From NCBI GenBank assembly GCA_963726375.1, contig CAVSCE010000009.1:744001-808000 (forward strand): 64,000 nucleotides of DNA. Direction: 5' to 3'. Below the pieces are notes generated by a model. The model was given only the letters and a program-made list of their open reading frames with translations, did no database searches and was not told the DNA's origin. The stretch is from UTCFX2 sp963726375 (GTDB lineage: Bacteria > Chloroflexota > Anaerolineae > Anaerolineales > UBA4823). Shown piece after piece: positions 19,294 to 31,269 of this stretch. Numbering within the stretch: the stretch's first letter is position 1; each line of letters opens with the position of its first letter. The translations under genes and the position numbers were made by a program.

Positions 19294-22200
19294 TATGGTT
19301 GGCCACTCAATTTCCCGATAAAATCATCAATGATTGGCTTTTGATCATCAGGGGCCAGGTTCAGTGCTTGCTCAGCATACTGAAGCGCGGCTTGAAATTC
19401 TCCTTGATGTGCATTCAATTGAGAGACTGCAAAAAGAATTCGCCAGCTATCAGCCGATTCTGGATTAAGTTGTAGGGCAGTAGAATAGACCTGGATCGCC
19501 TCATCCAGCCTCTCGAGCTGGGTAAGGATTCCACCAAGGGAGACTGCGTAATTAAAAAGTATTTGAGACGAAGCACTTGATTTTCCGGTCTCGAGCGCCT
19601 TATAGTAATATTCTGCTGCCGTGGAAAGAGCTTGTTGTCGACTCTCAGGCTGGTCGGGATAGCGATTGGCTTCAACCTGGCTGAAGTATTCACCAAGCAG
19701 TCCATATGTCCAATCGTAACTTGCATCCAGCTTTAAGGCATGGTTCAGTCGGAGAAAAGCTTCCTCTGGTTGGTTCATCTCGTTAAGGTACAGGACTGCG
19801 CTCTCGTCCCATAAACGGGCATTATTAGGACTTAAAATCAACGCTTTATCAAAGAAATCCGCTGAGATTTGAGCCCTTTCCTGTCGGAGCTGTTTATCCT
19901 CTGTAAACGTCGCCCAAAGAGAATACAATCGGGCCAGGTTCGCAGTGTGGTCAGTATTGAGCGGATTTATTTCCTGTGCTTTTTGTAGATCCTTAGAAGC
20001 TTGATTAACCAGGTTTTCTCGTTCAGAGGCATTTTCTAATGTCTTTGCAAATTCTAAATAAGCCCGACCTAAGAATAAATAATAATAATCTTCGTTTGGT
20101 GCCAGCTGATTTGCTCGGTTATAGATCGCTATTGCCGCCGGCCAGCTGTCAGGTCTCGCAAACAAGTCGCCAGTCTTAAATGCAATATCCGCCTGGATAA
20201 CTCGCAGGTTTGAATATGCAGAAAATGCAAAGGCGAGGATGAGTAAAAACGTACCAACAGCATAACTCAATGCCCTGGCACGCGCCCGAACTGCGGGCCA
20301 TTCGGTTGGCAAAACCACTGCCAACCCAAATAAGAACATAAAAACCTGGATATAATATTTCGTAAGAATCTGTTCAAAATCACGCACCTGAACAAGCACC
20401 TCATCGATGGTTCTTGCAGTATCGCGCCCTAACGCCACAAGCCCAGCCGCATTCCAGGTCCAACAAATGAAAGCCAGCCCAAGCGATATCGCAGCAGAAA
20501 TCCAATAATTTTCCACCAATTTACTTTGCCCGCAGAGGCATTTTGAATTGAAGCAGGTTGGACACTCTCAGATGACATGATGATCAGGCTGATAAACCAC
20601 GTCGTGATCAGGAGCGGTAAAATCCCATTGCGTGATCCTTCACGCGCAGGCGCAGTCAGCGAAGCCCATACCAGGCCGATCGCAGACGGTTCCCTGCTTG
20701 TATTTGAAATGTATTCATAACCCAGTGTCGTAAGCAATAAACCGACCAGAAACCAATCGATACCGCGGACCGAATCCATTCAACTCGGAATAAACCAGCT
20801 TCGTTTAACAGGCGCTCGCCTCCCCCCGGTTTCCTGCGGGAAGTTCCTCCTGATGTCCTCCGGTCGCGTGATTTTTGACCAGAAATTCCTAAATCCACCT
20901 CTGAAACTGTCTGTGAATTCGTTGAGCTGGCAACTTCGGAGTACAACGGCAGGATATAACCCATCAGCAGCAATAAACCTGCAAATACCCAAAAATACAC
21001 ACGCGTAGCCGCAATCGCAATTCCAAAATTGATCTCAACGAAGTGGGCTGTGATTGCGGCAAGAAGACCGATGATGATATATGACCGGATTCGATCGGTT
21101 TCCGAAGGGCGGCTTTCGATTTTTCCAAATAATGAAATCAAGATCATGTAAGTAACCGCACCTAAAACCATTCCGAAAGGCAGCGCAACACCAAGAAATC
21201 CCTTCCCACCGTAGGCCACAAAAATGATCGTACTCAGCAGGCCTCCGGAAAGGTAGAGGCCAAGAAAGATGTTCCGCTGTCTTTTTCCAGGGACCAGGTC
21301 GAGCCATTTCAATCCATAATACAGCAGCGAACCAAATAACGTCAGATAAGCGGTTAACCCCAGCACTCCGGTGATGACCAGCGAATCCCATGTTTCATTA
21401 TGTGACCGGTCTGGTGATGCATTGCGCTTTTCAACCTGGGTTAATTCCGGAGGGTAGAATGGATTATATGCGACATACATACTCTCTGGTCCGTATCCAA
21501 TCAGTGGACGAATTAAATTAAGCGAATCCTTTCTGCCGTCGGGAAATTCAAGTGGGTCATGAGGAGTCATCAAATCAGCTGCCCCTTGCCAGATCAAGGT
21601 TCGCACTCGACCGGTCCTGCTTTCAGCATCCAAAAGCTGGCCCAAACGTCCAAAACCAGGCTGGTTTCTGAGCGACTCCAATGGTCCATTCGGTATATTC
21701 AGTAGAACCAGAAAACTCGCCGCAAGCAGGATGAGCGTTACGCCGCTGATCGTTAACCATCTTTTTCTCCAGACTAGCGATAAACCTAACCAGATGACGA
21801 TCAGGCATGTCCCGAGTCCTAACCAGGGGCCTCGGCTACCGCTGAAGAATATCGCAATAACCTGCAATGCCAGGATGAAACAATAACCAGTTGCACGGGC
21901 GAAGTTCGGCCACAGCTCACCTCGCTCTGATAACATGGCTTCAAATGATTCAACGGCTCGTAATAACGCGAGTGGAAATGCCATGACAAGGTAAGCAGCG
22001 ACGAAAATTGAATTTCCCAGATTCGCTGCTATCCGCTGGGTTGTATCACCTCCCCACGGGATCGGATCAGCCTGATAGCGTTGGAGCACTCCGTATAGAC
22101 TGACCGGCAGGCTCGATATGATGGCGATGGTGATCAACCTCTCCACCTGGTTGCGTTGGCGCAAATTGGCAATCAAAGCAAAGAAGATCACAACATAGGA

Positions 22201-22624
22201 TAAGGTTGTATAAGTACCCTGGAGGCGCTGATAGGAACCCCAAAAACTGGTGAATGGAGTGACAGAAAAAATCGTTGAGATTAAAATAGACAATTATCAA
22301 TCCTGTCACAGCTGGCATTAAAGGAATCCTCAGGAATGATTTGATCCAACCATTTTCCTTGGGAATCCGGTTCCAGTGGAAACCACCTTGTTCAAATAGC
22401 TTGACCAGCCAAGATGCCAGGAGAACCAGGGTGATCGTACGCAGCAAGGTGATTTTATCAGGCTCAAATATTCGGCTGGAATAAATATTAAAGAAGACAG
22501 GAACAAGCATGACTGCAGCCAACCAGGCGGCTTCCATGAATCCATCAGCATATCGGCTCAACTTTGTAGGCAAATCGTACTCTCCCGAAACGTTCGAATT
22601 CGTTTTCCCGCAATTATATCCCAA
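19293..22624 (-). CDS. O-antigen ligase/polymerase-like membrane protein with C-terminal TPR repeats (three frameshifts)
   Basis: About 1100 residues if read through. The first ~770 are a polytopic membrane protein of the Wzy_C/WaaL O-antigen ligase superfamily: a large periplasmic loop with RTGRVRTLIWQGA, PLIGYGPESM and SHNETWDSLVITG matches the conserved R and H region. The last ~300 are tetratricopeptide repeats (YNRANQLAPNEDYYYLFLGRAY, VYSTALQLNPESADSW). Frame changes occur near 22291 (extra T), 20780 (missing base) and 20520 (missing base); all three junctions restore family-like sequence. The N-terminal start is unclear; 22624 gives a rather polar lead, and an internal Met near residue 30 is possible. 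Fusion of ligase and TPR is common in Chloroflexota and other phyla. It would polymerise or ligate the glycan assembled by neighbours. Confidence 0.8.
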
Positions 22625-22651
22625 TCAAACTTATGAAATTTAAAGCAGCAA

Positions 22652-23572
22652 TTACCGCCGAATCCGCGCCCATGCCAGAGCCAACCAGCGGCGGTCAAAG
22701 ATCGAAAGCGGATCATTCAGGATTGCTTCTTTCAGCCAGCCCTGGGCGCTGCGCCATTTTCTGCTCTTAAAGTCGCCATAAAAGCCGTGAAGGCAGATCC
22801 GTGCTTTTGTATACCGAACTTGTCTTTCAATCTCTTGGGTTGATAATCCCAGTTCCTTCGAAAGATTTGGCCGCTCTGCGACTTCCTCCAACACCTTTAG
22901 CTGTTCTCTCGCCATTGCGGCAGTTTGACTGACTGTCTTTGAGCTGCTGCTCAAACGGAAGCGCGCTGCAACATCCGGCATGCGTTTGAACCGCGCCCCG
23001 ACAAGTGCAAGCCTAATCCAATACTCATAATCCAAGGCATAATTCAAGCTTTCATCAAGCAAACCTGCTGTTTCCATAATTTTTCGGCGCCAGAATGAGC
23101 CAGGTTGGTTAATAATGCATTCACCCAAAATGTTTTTGCGAGAAAATTCAAGCCTGTCTTTCGGCAAGATCGGGGTTGGCACCAGCCGATCGTTTTCATC
23201 GATACGTTCCAGCCGGCCGTAGACAACATCAACTGAAGGATTCTGAATAAACGCCTGGACTGCGTGTTCTATGGTCTCAGGGAATAAGACATCATCGGAG
23301 TTCACCCAGCCAAGAAAAGATCCCCTGGCTCGAGCAAGGCCTTTATTAATTGCGTGTGCCTGTCCTCGATCCGGTTCAGACACCCAATAGCTTATCCGAT
23401 CTGAGTATTGTTGAAGAATCTCAATACTTTTATCTTTGGAGCCGCCATCGATCACCATGTATTCGATATTTTTATAGCTTTGGTCCAATATCGATCGGAT
23501 TGTAGCTTCCAGGAATCTTCCTTGGTTGAAGGAAGGTGTAACGATTGACACTAAAGGCATTTGAGATGACAT
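22652..23572 (-). CDS. Glycosyltransferase family 2
   Basis: A 306-residue GT-A-fold glycosyltransferase. The start PLVSIVTPSFNQGRFLEATI is typical, followed by YMVIDGGSKDKSIEIL, the EPDRGQAHAINKGLARA segment and the metal-binding NSDDV. There are no membrane helices; the basic C terminus may sit on the membrane. It starts 2 bases after the stop of the upstream GT4 gene (TAA AA ATG), so it is translated as part of the same operon. The acceptor and donor sugars cannot be predicted. An internal ATG 12 bases downstream is also a possible start. Confidence 0.9.
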   Translation of the reverse strand: MSSQMPLVSIVTPSFNQGRFLEATIRSILDQSYKNIEYMVIDGGSKDKSIEILQQYSDRISYWVSEPDRGQAHAINKGLARARGSFLGWVNSDDVLFPETIEHAVQAFIQNPSVDVVYGRLERIDENDRLVPTPILPKDRLEFSRKNILGECIINQPGSFWRRKIMETAGLLDESLNYALDYEYWIRLALVGARFKRMPDVAARFRLSSSSKTVSQTAAMAREQLKVLEEVAERPNLSKELGLSTQEIERQVRYTKARICLHGFYGDFKSRKWRSAQGWLKEAILNDPLSIFDRRWLALAWARIRR

Positions 23573-23574
23573 TT

Positions 23575-24733
23575 TTATGTCTCAATAATTAACCCTGCAG
23601 CGCGCTGGTAGACTTCAAGTGTGGCTTGCGCAGTACGATCCCAGCTGAATGAGGCTGCCCGGTTTATTCCAGCACGGACACGAGGAGAATTTCTCCCTTC
23701 TCGAATTATCCTGTCTAATGCCTGTGTTAATGCATTCGGATTCTTCAAATTAAAATATGCGGGGCAATCAGCAGCCACTTCTATCGTGCTCGGGATTTTC
23801 GATGCAACAATGGGACATCCGCAGGCCATTGCTTCCAGAAGAGGCAGCCCAAATCCTTCGACAATGGATGGGAAAACCAATGCTGCTGCTGAATTGTAAA
23901 GCCTGGCATAAAACTATGTCACTCACGTGACCGGTGTTATGAACAAGATCCTTGAGGCCAAGAGCATCGATCACACGCTTTTCTTCAGCGGTCCAGGCTG
24001 GTCCCACAACTGCAAGATGTATTTGCTCCCGCTGAACCCAATTTGCATAAACATCCAGCAGAAAACGGAAATTTTTATAATGCGCGCGACTGCCCACATA
24101 AAGAAGGAATGGACGTATTAAAAAGTCGAAATCTGCTGATTGATCATCATGGAAAATCTGAAATACCTTGCTGTGGGACAATGGAATCACAGATATTTTC
24201 TTTTCTCCCAACTGATATTCCGCTTCGAGATCAATCTTTGTCGCACAAGAATCACAGATGATTTCCACGGCTCTTTCAATGCATCGCTTTTTCTGATCTC
24301 GCCCGGCTGCGTCCATTGGATCTGAAAATATTTCTTTGAAGCGCTCAGGCGCCATATCATGGACAGTGACAATTTCAGGACTGCGCCAGCCTGGTAAGAA
24401 GGTAAAGAATGTTGAATGCCAAATTTCGTCTTGGCCTTTCCCCAACCAGATCTGACGGGAAAAGTTCCAGAACCTGCTTCCGACCCTTCGAAATGGGAAA
24501 GCGATTTGCCGCCAATGCCCTTGAGGCCTAAAATGTATTCGGACAGCCGGTGCATTCTTTATGTGAATTTGGGGATGGTGCGGAATTTCTGAATGAATTG
24601 GACCATCGATAAACAACGATATTTCTAATTCAGGAGAAAGGTCGCACATGCGAGGCATTAGCTCCCGAAACAAGCGCGCTATTCCGCTGTGAGGATCTTT
24701 TTGGAAAATGATCCCATCAATAACTACACGCAT
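23575..24733 (-). CDS. Glycosyltransferase family 4 (one frameshift)
   Basis: About 386 residues of a GT-B-fold glycosyltransferase. N-terminal MRVVIDGIIFQKDPHSGIARLF is followed by a Rossmann half; the donor-binding half includes FLLYVGSRAHYKNF and the catalytic/nucleotide-sugar segment VFPSIVEGFGLPLLEAMACG. The frame changes in the AAAA run near 23911: removing one base joins SDIV to YARLYNSAAALVFPSIVEGFG. The ATG at 24733 is preferred; the frame runs 10 codons further to a TTG without a ribosome site. Member of the glycan locus on the minus strand. Confidence 0.87.
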
Positions 24734-24778
24734 AGTATTTTCAAAATGATCTTGATAATCCAATCTTAGACAAATTCA

Positions 24779-25723
24779 TTAAGCCCGGACCTTTCGGAGC
24801 CAGAATTTCAACCGTTTTTTTACTGGAGCAAGCAAATGCTCTCGAAATACTGCTTCTTGAGTTTTTTTATCAGCGGCAGCATCGGGGAAGAGATACGGTG
24901 GATGCTTTAGAGGAAACGCCATTTCCTGTGTCTGCATGTCCATCCAGGGATTATGACTGCCCAGTGTATGGGTCGCGTGATTGCCAAAACCGATATTTCC
25001 TACCAGGTTTCCTGATGGGATTGTTGTAAGTGCTCGATTTACCCAGCATGCAAGAATCCAGCAATAATCCCAGGTATTCAATCGGCCTTCGTATGTCCAC
25101 TGCAGGCGCTTCTCCCAATACTGGCGGTGGCGCGGATTCGGAAATAGACCCGCCAGCAACCCGCGGTCTCGCACCTCAGGCCATAGACGCATGGCTCCGT
25201 CATATTGTTCCCAAGAAGAAGCCCAGGTAGCCCATCCCCAGATAAGCGGAATATTTGAATAATAATAGCTGTAGGGAATCGGATTTAACTCACCAACAAA
25301 ATTTGTTCCACTGACCATCATCACCCGTGGGTCATTTTCAAATCGCGTTAAAAGCTGTTCACAATAATAAAAAAAGGAAATGTTCGGCAAGCAATCATCT
25401 TCAAGAATGATTGCCTTATTTACTTTTGAAAATAACCCATTCAGCCCACTGCTGATCCGTTCTTTTATGCCTAAGTTCGTTTCGGAGATATCACAAGTCA
25501 GATCACATTCCCAATTAATTTCCTGAATGAATTGTCGAGCTTGTCGACAGCGCATGTTATCTTCAGGAACATCCGGGCGAGGACCGTCCGCGATAATATG
25601 AAGACGGATTGGACGAACTCTTGCGATTTGTTCAAATACTCGGCGAGTGGTCTCAGGTCGATTAAAAATGATGAAGGCGATGGGAACTTGCAGCGGGGAA
25701 ACCTCGATCATTTTGCCGGGCAT
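24779..25723 (-). CDS. Glycosyltransferase family 2-like protein (HlpA-like)
   Basis: A 314-residue GT-A-like protein. It opens with VPIAFIIFNRPETTRRVFEQI, has a nucleotide-binding region (LHIIADGPRP), the acidic motif AIILEDDCLPN where the metal-binding DxD would be, and the WGWATWASSWEQYD segment common in this group. These proteins are annotated as GT2 or hemolytic-protein-HlpA-like. A good GAGGAAGACTT ribosome site precedes the ATG at 25723. No frameshift. The exact sugar is unknown; context places it in surface-glycan synthesis. Confidence 0.82.
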   Translation of the reverse strand: MPGKMIEVSPLQVPIAFIIFNRPETTRRVFEQIARVRPIRLHIIADGPRPDVPEDNMRCRQARQFIQEINWECDLTCDISETNLGIKERISSGLNGLFSKVNKAIILEDDCLPNISFFYYCEQLLTRFENDPRVMMVSGTNFVGELNPIPYSYYYSNIPLIWGWATWASSWEQYDGAMRLWPEVRDRGLLAGLFPNPRHRQYWEKRLQWTYEGRLNTWDYCWILACWVNRALTTIPSGNLVGNIGFGNHATHTLGSHNPWMDMQTQEMAFPLKHPPYLFPDAAADKKTQEAVFREHLLAPVKKRLKFWLRKVRA

Positions 25724-25789
25724 AAGTCTTCCTCAATCAATATTTTTCTCGGAAGCGAAACACAAATGTTCAAATTTAATAATATCCAG

Positions 25790-27261
25790 TTACTTCCTGT
25801 TAATAGATGGAGTATTTCTTCCTGTTATCAAGTAATTGAGGCTTTCCTTGAATATAACGATTAATTCTCGCCTTTCAAAAACGAACAACACCCCAAGATA
25901 ACCTCCTAAAAACAAGACCGTCTTTGCCGCCCCAAGGACCCAATCGGATTTGATGTGCTCAGGAATAAAATTCACGATATAAGCCAGGCTCAGCCCTGCT
26001 ATGATCGAAATAATCGGGACAGCAAATAGCTTCATGTAAGAGACATCAACATGATCGCGGGTATAGAGCAGCAAGATAATCGTTCCGACGATAATCATCA
26101 GGTCAACTGAGATAGCAACCCCAGAAATCTGCAAACGGGGTCCAAGAATGTAGAGACCGATTACGAGGACGATTGCTTGTGCAAATCGTGCGATGGTAAT
26201 TTTCTCCGGTTTACCTACAGCAATCAAGACATTCGAGACCGAGACTTTGATTGGATCTAACATAGCAAATATTAACATCAATCGAAATGCCTGGAGCATC
26301 GGCAGCCATCGCTCTCCGAGTATCAGACTTATCAAATATGGAGCAATTACAGCCAGCCATCCCGCAACCAAGAATCCCGCCCGAATCAGGAAAGCATTCG
26401 CCCTGAAAAAAGCCATTGACAGGCGATAACGGTCATATTTTAACTCGGCATAAGTACCAACAATAACGGAATTTACCGGAGATGAAAGAAATAATCTTGG
26501 GTAGGATGCAAATTTGAAGGCTCTGGAATAATATCCTAAGAACAAATCACCTAAATAATATCCGGTCCAGAGATTGTCCAGATTTTCAAGACCTGAATCT
26601 AACAGGTTGTTGACCTGGTTGCGCGACCCAAAATTGATGAAGTATTTAAAATCTTCAAATCCCAAATTAGCCCTGGCTTCCAAAATGGTTTCCAGAAATA
26701 TAACCCAGCGATTGAAATGATCAATGTAATCCATGATGAGATAAGCAGTGCCCAAATTGACTTATACACGACCGCTATTGTTATTGAAACTGCCGCGGAA
26801 CATAATCCAATGGATAAGTCGATTAGCGCCAGGCGCCGGTGCTCTACACGTTTTACAAGCAAAGTTCGCGGTGCAAGAGATACCCTCAAGAAGTAGGTAG
26901 ATATCACCATGATAAGGAATACAGATCGGCGCAAATCAGTAAATACCAACGCACCAAAAAATAACAGGCAGATTGCCCAAATTGTCTGAAAAAATAATCG
27001 CAGTGTAAAAAGAGCCGTACAAGCCTTCTTATCATCCTCAGTCTCAGCGGACCGATGTAGAAATGCGCTTGTCAATCCCATCTCAATAAAAGTGTCTGAG
27101 AAACCGATGATGGAGACCACCCCGGCAAAGATTCCGAAATACTCAACTGGCAGGTTGCGAGCCAGAATCACCGATTGAATAAAATTGACCGGGAGAGAAA
27201 TGAAATTCGCAGTGGTTGTCCAGGTAACTGAACGGAAACTACGTTGTGCGAGGCTCATCAA
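25790..27261 (-). CDS. Oligosaccharide flippase, Wzx-like (one frameshift)
   Basis: About 490 residues of a polytopic MOP-superfamily flippase that moves lipid-linked glycan units across the membrane. The N terminus SFRSVTWTTTANFISLPVNFIQSVILARNL is characteristic, and the second half (YYLGDLFLGYYSRAFKFASYPRLFLSSPVN; LLGERWLPMLQAFRLM) matches the family. The frame changes near 26655: adding one A joins WDLK to DFKYFINFGSRNQVNNL. It is the first gene of the minus-strand glycan operon; the 200-base gap 27262-27463 separates it from the divergent plus-strand glycosyltransferases and should hold promoters, though none is clear. Confidence 0.87.
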
Positions 27262-27463
27262 ACCATCATCTGGACGATTATCTGGTTCAATTGAAACAAA
27301 GCATTATCGATCTAAACTGAATAACTTAGTATAGCATGATAAGTTGAATCACCAGGTGGTATACTTTTTAAGCGTCATCACGAATTTGGATATGTTTTGT
27401 AATGTGTCTTTGAGACTTTAAAAGCCTAATATTAATACCTGTTGAAGATAAGAGATCAGATTA

Positions 27464-28601
27464 ATGAACATCACCATCGATGGGCGGATGCTGCTGCCGC
27501 AGATGAGCGGAGTCGGGCGGTACTTGCTTGGACTTTGTCGAGGTTTTCAGGCTTTAGAAGATAATAAAGAAATTGAATACAAACTCCTGATTCAATCTAC
27601 CCTGGGAAAAGACCATCCAGTGTATGGTCTCTCCGGCAAGCACCTCAGGCTGAAAACTCTGCCTGTCGCACACATGAATTATGCAGCCCAGGCTTTCGTT
27701 CCCTTAGAACTTCTGCGTAATCGACCTGACCTCTTCCATTATCCACATTTTGACCTGCCATTCGCTTCTCCTGGAAAAATCATCGCGACTATCCATGATC
27801 TCAAATATTTGACGCATCCAGAATATTTTCCACATTACGGACATCTGAAAAAGCTCATCATCCAGGTGATGACAAAATACACCTGTCATCGAGCTAAATA
27901 TATCATCTGCGTCTCTGGTGACACAGCAAACAGATTATCAAAATTAACTGGCACACCTTCAGTCAAAATGAAGGTGATTTACCATGGAATTGATCCACAA
28001 TTCTTTATCCGCATATCAGAGTCTCGATTAAGTTCGTATCGAACCTCAAAAGGTCTGAATAATCCGTTTCTCCTCTTTGTCGGAGAGCGCCGTCCACATA
28101 AAAACCTTCCCGGATTAATCCATTCCTTTCACATTTTTCGTCAGATGGTGAACATTCCGTATGAGCTCGTGGTTGCTGGCCGTCGATATGCTGATTATCA
28201 GCTTCCAGAAGAAACAGCATCTAAATTCGGGCTTGAAGATTCGGTTCACTTCCTGGATTATGTCCCCGAGAATGATTTACCACTTCTATACCAATCTGCG
28301 GAAGCATTAGTATTGATTTCCCATTTTGAAGGATTTGGATTGCCTGCTATCGAGGCAATGGCTTGTGGAACACCGGTGATTGCATCAAATACAACCGCAC
28401 TGCCTGAAATTGTGGGTGCTGCCGGACTGCTGGTTCCCCCTGACCAACCAGAAATGGCTGCCGAAGCGATCCTTAAAGGTGATAAAAAGTGGATCGTCTC
28501 GTGAGCAATTCATTGCTGCAGGACTGAAGCGCGCTCAATCCTTCACCTGGGAGAACTGTGCACGCCAAACTCGTTCTGTCTACCAGGATGCCTTATCCTG
28601 A
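27464..28601 (+). CDS. Glycosyltransferase family 4 (one frameshift)
   Basis: About 378 residues. Starts MNITIDGRMLLPQMSGVGRYL; the mannosyl-/glycosyltransferase core has IHDLKYLTHPEYFP, FLLFVGERRPHKNLPGLI and the E-x7-E element HFEGFGLPAIEAMACG. The frame changes in a short A run near 28478: removing one base joins AILK to VIKSGSSREQFIAAGLKRAQSFTWENC, the usual C terminus. Its stop overlaps the next gene's ATG (TGATG at 28599-28603), so the three plus-strand genes are translationally coupled. Sugar specificity unknown. Confidence 0.87.
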
Positions 28602-29796
28602 TGATCGAACTTACATCACCCTCAACCATTCGCGTTTTACATCCGATCACTCGACTGATTATCGGTGGTGCGCAAGAAAATACGCTCTATACTGCGGAAA
28701 AGCTTGATCAGTTCCGGTACCAAATCGAGGTTGTTTGCGGTCCACAAACAGGAACAGAAGGCAGTCTGATTGAAGAGGCGCACCAGAGAGAATTCGGCTA
28801 ACGATTATTCCAAATCTCTTACGTCAAATCAGTCCAATCGACGATTTTAAAGCTTTCTGGCAGTTGAACAAGATGATGAAGTCCGGGCAATATCAGATTG
28901 TCCACACACACAGCTCTAAAGCAGGGATACTTGGTCGTGCCGCAGCGCGCCTGGCGGGTGTACCTGTGATTGTCCATACGATTCATGGTTGGAGTTTTCA
29001 CGATTTCATGCCCCCGCTAACCCGGCGACTATATATCTGGCTCGAAAGGTGGATGGCGAGTTTTACTGACGCTCTGATCGTGGTCAACAATCGAGATATC
29101 CTGAAGGGGCTTCAGGCAGGCATTGGACGCCAGGAACAATATCATCGAATTCGAAGTGCCATCCCGTTGGATGAATTCGATAATGAAAAAATCGACCGGA
29201 TCGAAGTAAGGTTAGAATTAGGGATCCCACATGATGCAGTTGTGATTGGAAATGTTGGCAGATTCTCACCACAAAAAAACCCTCTTGACTGGGTGAGCGT
29301 GGCTGCTCAGGTTAGTCGCGTATGTCCAGAGGTATTTTTCTTGTTGGTAGGTGGAGGTCCATTGCTAGCGGAGGTTGAAAAGAAGCTCCAGGATGAGGGG
29401 ATTTCCGGCAGAATTGTGCTGGCAGGGCTTCGAAGAGATGTACCAAGGATGTTAGCTGCGATGGATATTTTCATGCTCACATCTCTTTGGGAAGGACTAC
29501 CGCGGGTGATTCCGCAGGCTATGGCGATGAAGCTACCTGTCCTGGCAAACCGTGCAGACGGCACGATCGAAGCTGTTCAAGAAGGCGTTACTGGTTTTTT
29601 GTGTCATCCCGGGAATTTACAGCAAATGACTGAATTCTGCATCAGGCTAGTAAAAGATCCTCTTCTTCGAGAAGAGTTCGGCAGCGCTGGTCATGCGCTG
29701 GCACATCAGGAATTCAACCTGAATAAGATGATTAACGATATTGATCAGTTGTATCAGGACTTGATTTTCCAAAGTGTAAAGAAGCTCAGAAAATGA
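28601..29796 (+). CDS. Glycosyltransferase family 4 (one frameshift)
   Basis: About 398 residues of a GT-B-fold transferase. N terminus TIRVLHPITRLIIGGAQENTL is typical; the middle has HTHSSKAGILGRAAARLAGVP and the IGNVGRFSPQKNPLDWV and SLWEGLPRVIPQAMAMKLP motifs of the donor-binding half. The frame changes at 28795-28800: one missing A separates HQREFG-stop from IRLTIIPNLLRQISP. Overlaps the previous gene by one base and the next by four (ATGA). It belongs to the glycan locus. Confidence 0.87.
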
Positions 29797-30786
29797 GACC
29801 TAGAAATCTGATATTTATCAGCACTCTACTTTTAATCGAAAAAGCTCGCAAGAGATGGGCTGCTTTTTTGCGAAAATATCTTCACAGACCAATCACCGGA
29901 AAACCTCGCATCTCAATTCATTACAAGGAGCAAAATGCAAGCGACCTGATAAAAGATTCTCTAGCTCAGGGTAAACCTCTTTTTATTGGACGGCTGGGTC
30001 GATTGGAGATGGAGACAATGCTTCGATACCAAAACAACGTGTCTCCAGGCTCAGATTGGTATAAATTTTGGCATTATCTGCTTCATCAAAGTGGGCCTTT
30101 TTGGTGGGATGACGATATTCGCAATAAAATGAAAAATATCGCAGGTTTTTTTCCTCCTGAGGATCGGTTATTAGAAAAGTTTGCACAAAAAATGTTTATC
30201 GATCTTCAGTATGCAGATATTCTAGGCGTATTTGGTGATGAAGGCAAGCTGATAAACCAATATCGGCAAATCCATCCAGTCCCTTTAACAGATCTAGAGC
30301 CATATTTTCATGCTGATCCCTGGACACAAGCATTAACTGATAAACGCGTCCTTGTGGTCCATCCTTTTATTCAAAGCATCTTGATGCAGTATTCTCGCAG
30401 AGAGCTACTTTTAAAACTCGAATGTCTTACCCAAATTTGAACTAATCCCATTTAAAGCGGTTCAGTCAATTGCTGGTACACAGGTTGGTTTTCTGAATTG
30501 GTTTGAAGCGCTTGATTGGATGTGTAAGCAAATAGAGAACATAAATTTTGATGTCGCGATCATTGGGGCTGGTGCTTATGGATTTCCCCTTGCTGCATTT
30601 GTAAAAAAAATCGGTAAGCAGGCAGTTCACTTAGGGGGCGCTACACAAATATTATTCGGGATTCGAGGCAGCCGATGGGATAACAGGCCTGATTTTCAAA
30701 ACCTCTTTAATCGATATTGGATCCGACCTCTACCTGAAGAGACGCCAGAACACTTTCAATCTGTGGAGAATGGTTGTTATTGGTGA
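29793..30786 (+). CDS. GT-D-fold-like protein of the glycan locus (one frameshift)
   Basis: About 330 residues, overlapping the upstream glycosyltransferase by ATGA. Visible conserved blocks are PLFIGRLGRLEMETML, the histidine-containing VVHPFIQSILMQYS, KAVQSIAGTQVGF, DVAIIGAGAYGFPLAAFVKK and HLGGATQILFGIRGSRW. These blocks match a family frequently found in polysaccharide clusters and annotated as GT-D fold or hypothetical; its activity is not well defined. The frame breaks near 30430: one surplus base separates LECLTQI-stop from PKFELIPFKAVQ (the first residues depend on the exact repair). There are no membrane segments. The IGAGAYG block resembles a nucleotide-binding loop but the overall fold differs from dehydrogenases. 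Confidence 0.65.
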
Positions 30787-30858
30787 TCAACAATTTCCAG
30801 ATCAAAGCAGTTCATTGCAAAGAATGAATAATCCTGAACCCAAATCCCGTCGCCTGGT

Positions 30859-31083
30859 CTAATGCCTGCAGGTTGCACATGAATTGCTGCTGCAGCTCGC
30901 ACAACCACCTGATCTCCCGGCAACAACTTTTCCTCCGCTTGCAGCAAAAAAAACCGATATCGCCCGAGATGTGTTTTGACTGTGACAATTTTCGCATTGG
31001 ATCGGATTGTCTGCTTCGTTCATCATCCGCAGGCGTTCGAATTTTTCTTTACAATCCAAACAAAGATATTCATAGATAGGCAT
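30859..31083 (-). CDS. FmdB-type zinc ribbon protein
   Basis: A 74-residue FmdB-family regulatory/zinc-ribbon protein. It begins MPIYEYLCLDCKEKFERL and has two CxxC knuckles (CLDC, CENC), then a cysteine-rich tail (GGCASCSSNSCATCRH) that could bind more metal. The GAGGTGAA ribosome site directly upstream fixes the start at 31083; an in-frame GTG two codons earlier overlaps that site. The name comes from formamidase regulators, but most members have unknown function. Confidence 0.88.
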   Translation of the reverse strand: MPIYEYLCLDCKEKFERLRMMNEADNPIQCENCHSQNTSRAISVFFAASGGKVVAGRSGGCASCSSNSCATCRH

Positions 31084-31269
31084 TTTCACCTCATATTTTT
31101 CATTGATCAGATTTTATCGGTGTGAAACTTCAGGTCAATCCTCAAATTGACGACATCTTCAATTTCTTCATGAGCAATGAAGACTCAACGAATAATTCAT
31201 CAAAGACATCATTCAAAGACATTGAAACTCCTTACCATCTAAAGCCAGAATTCAGCAGCGCCGATTCTT

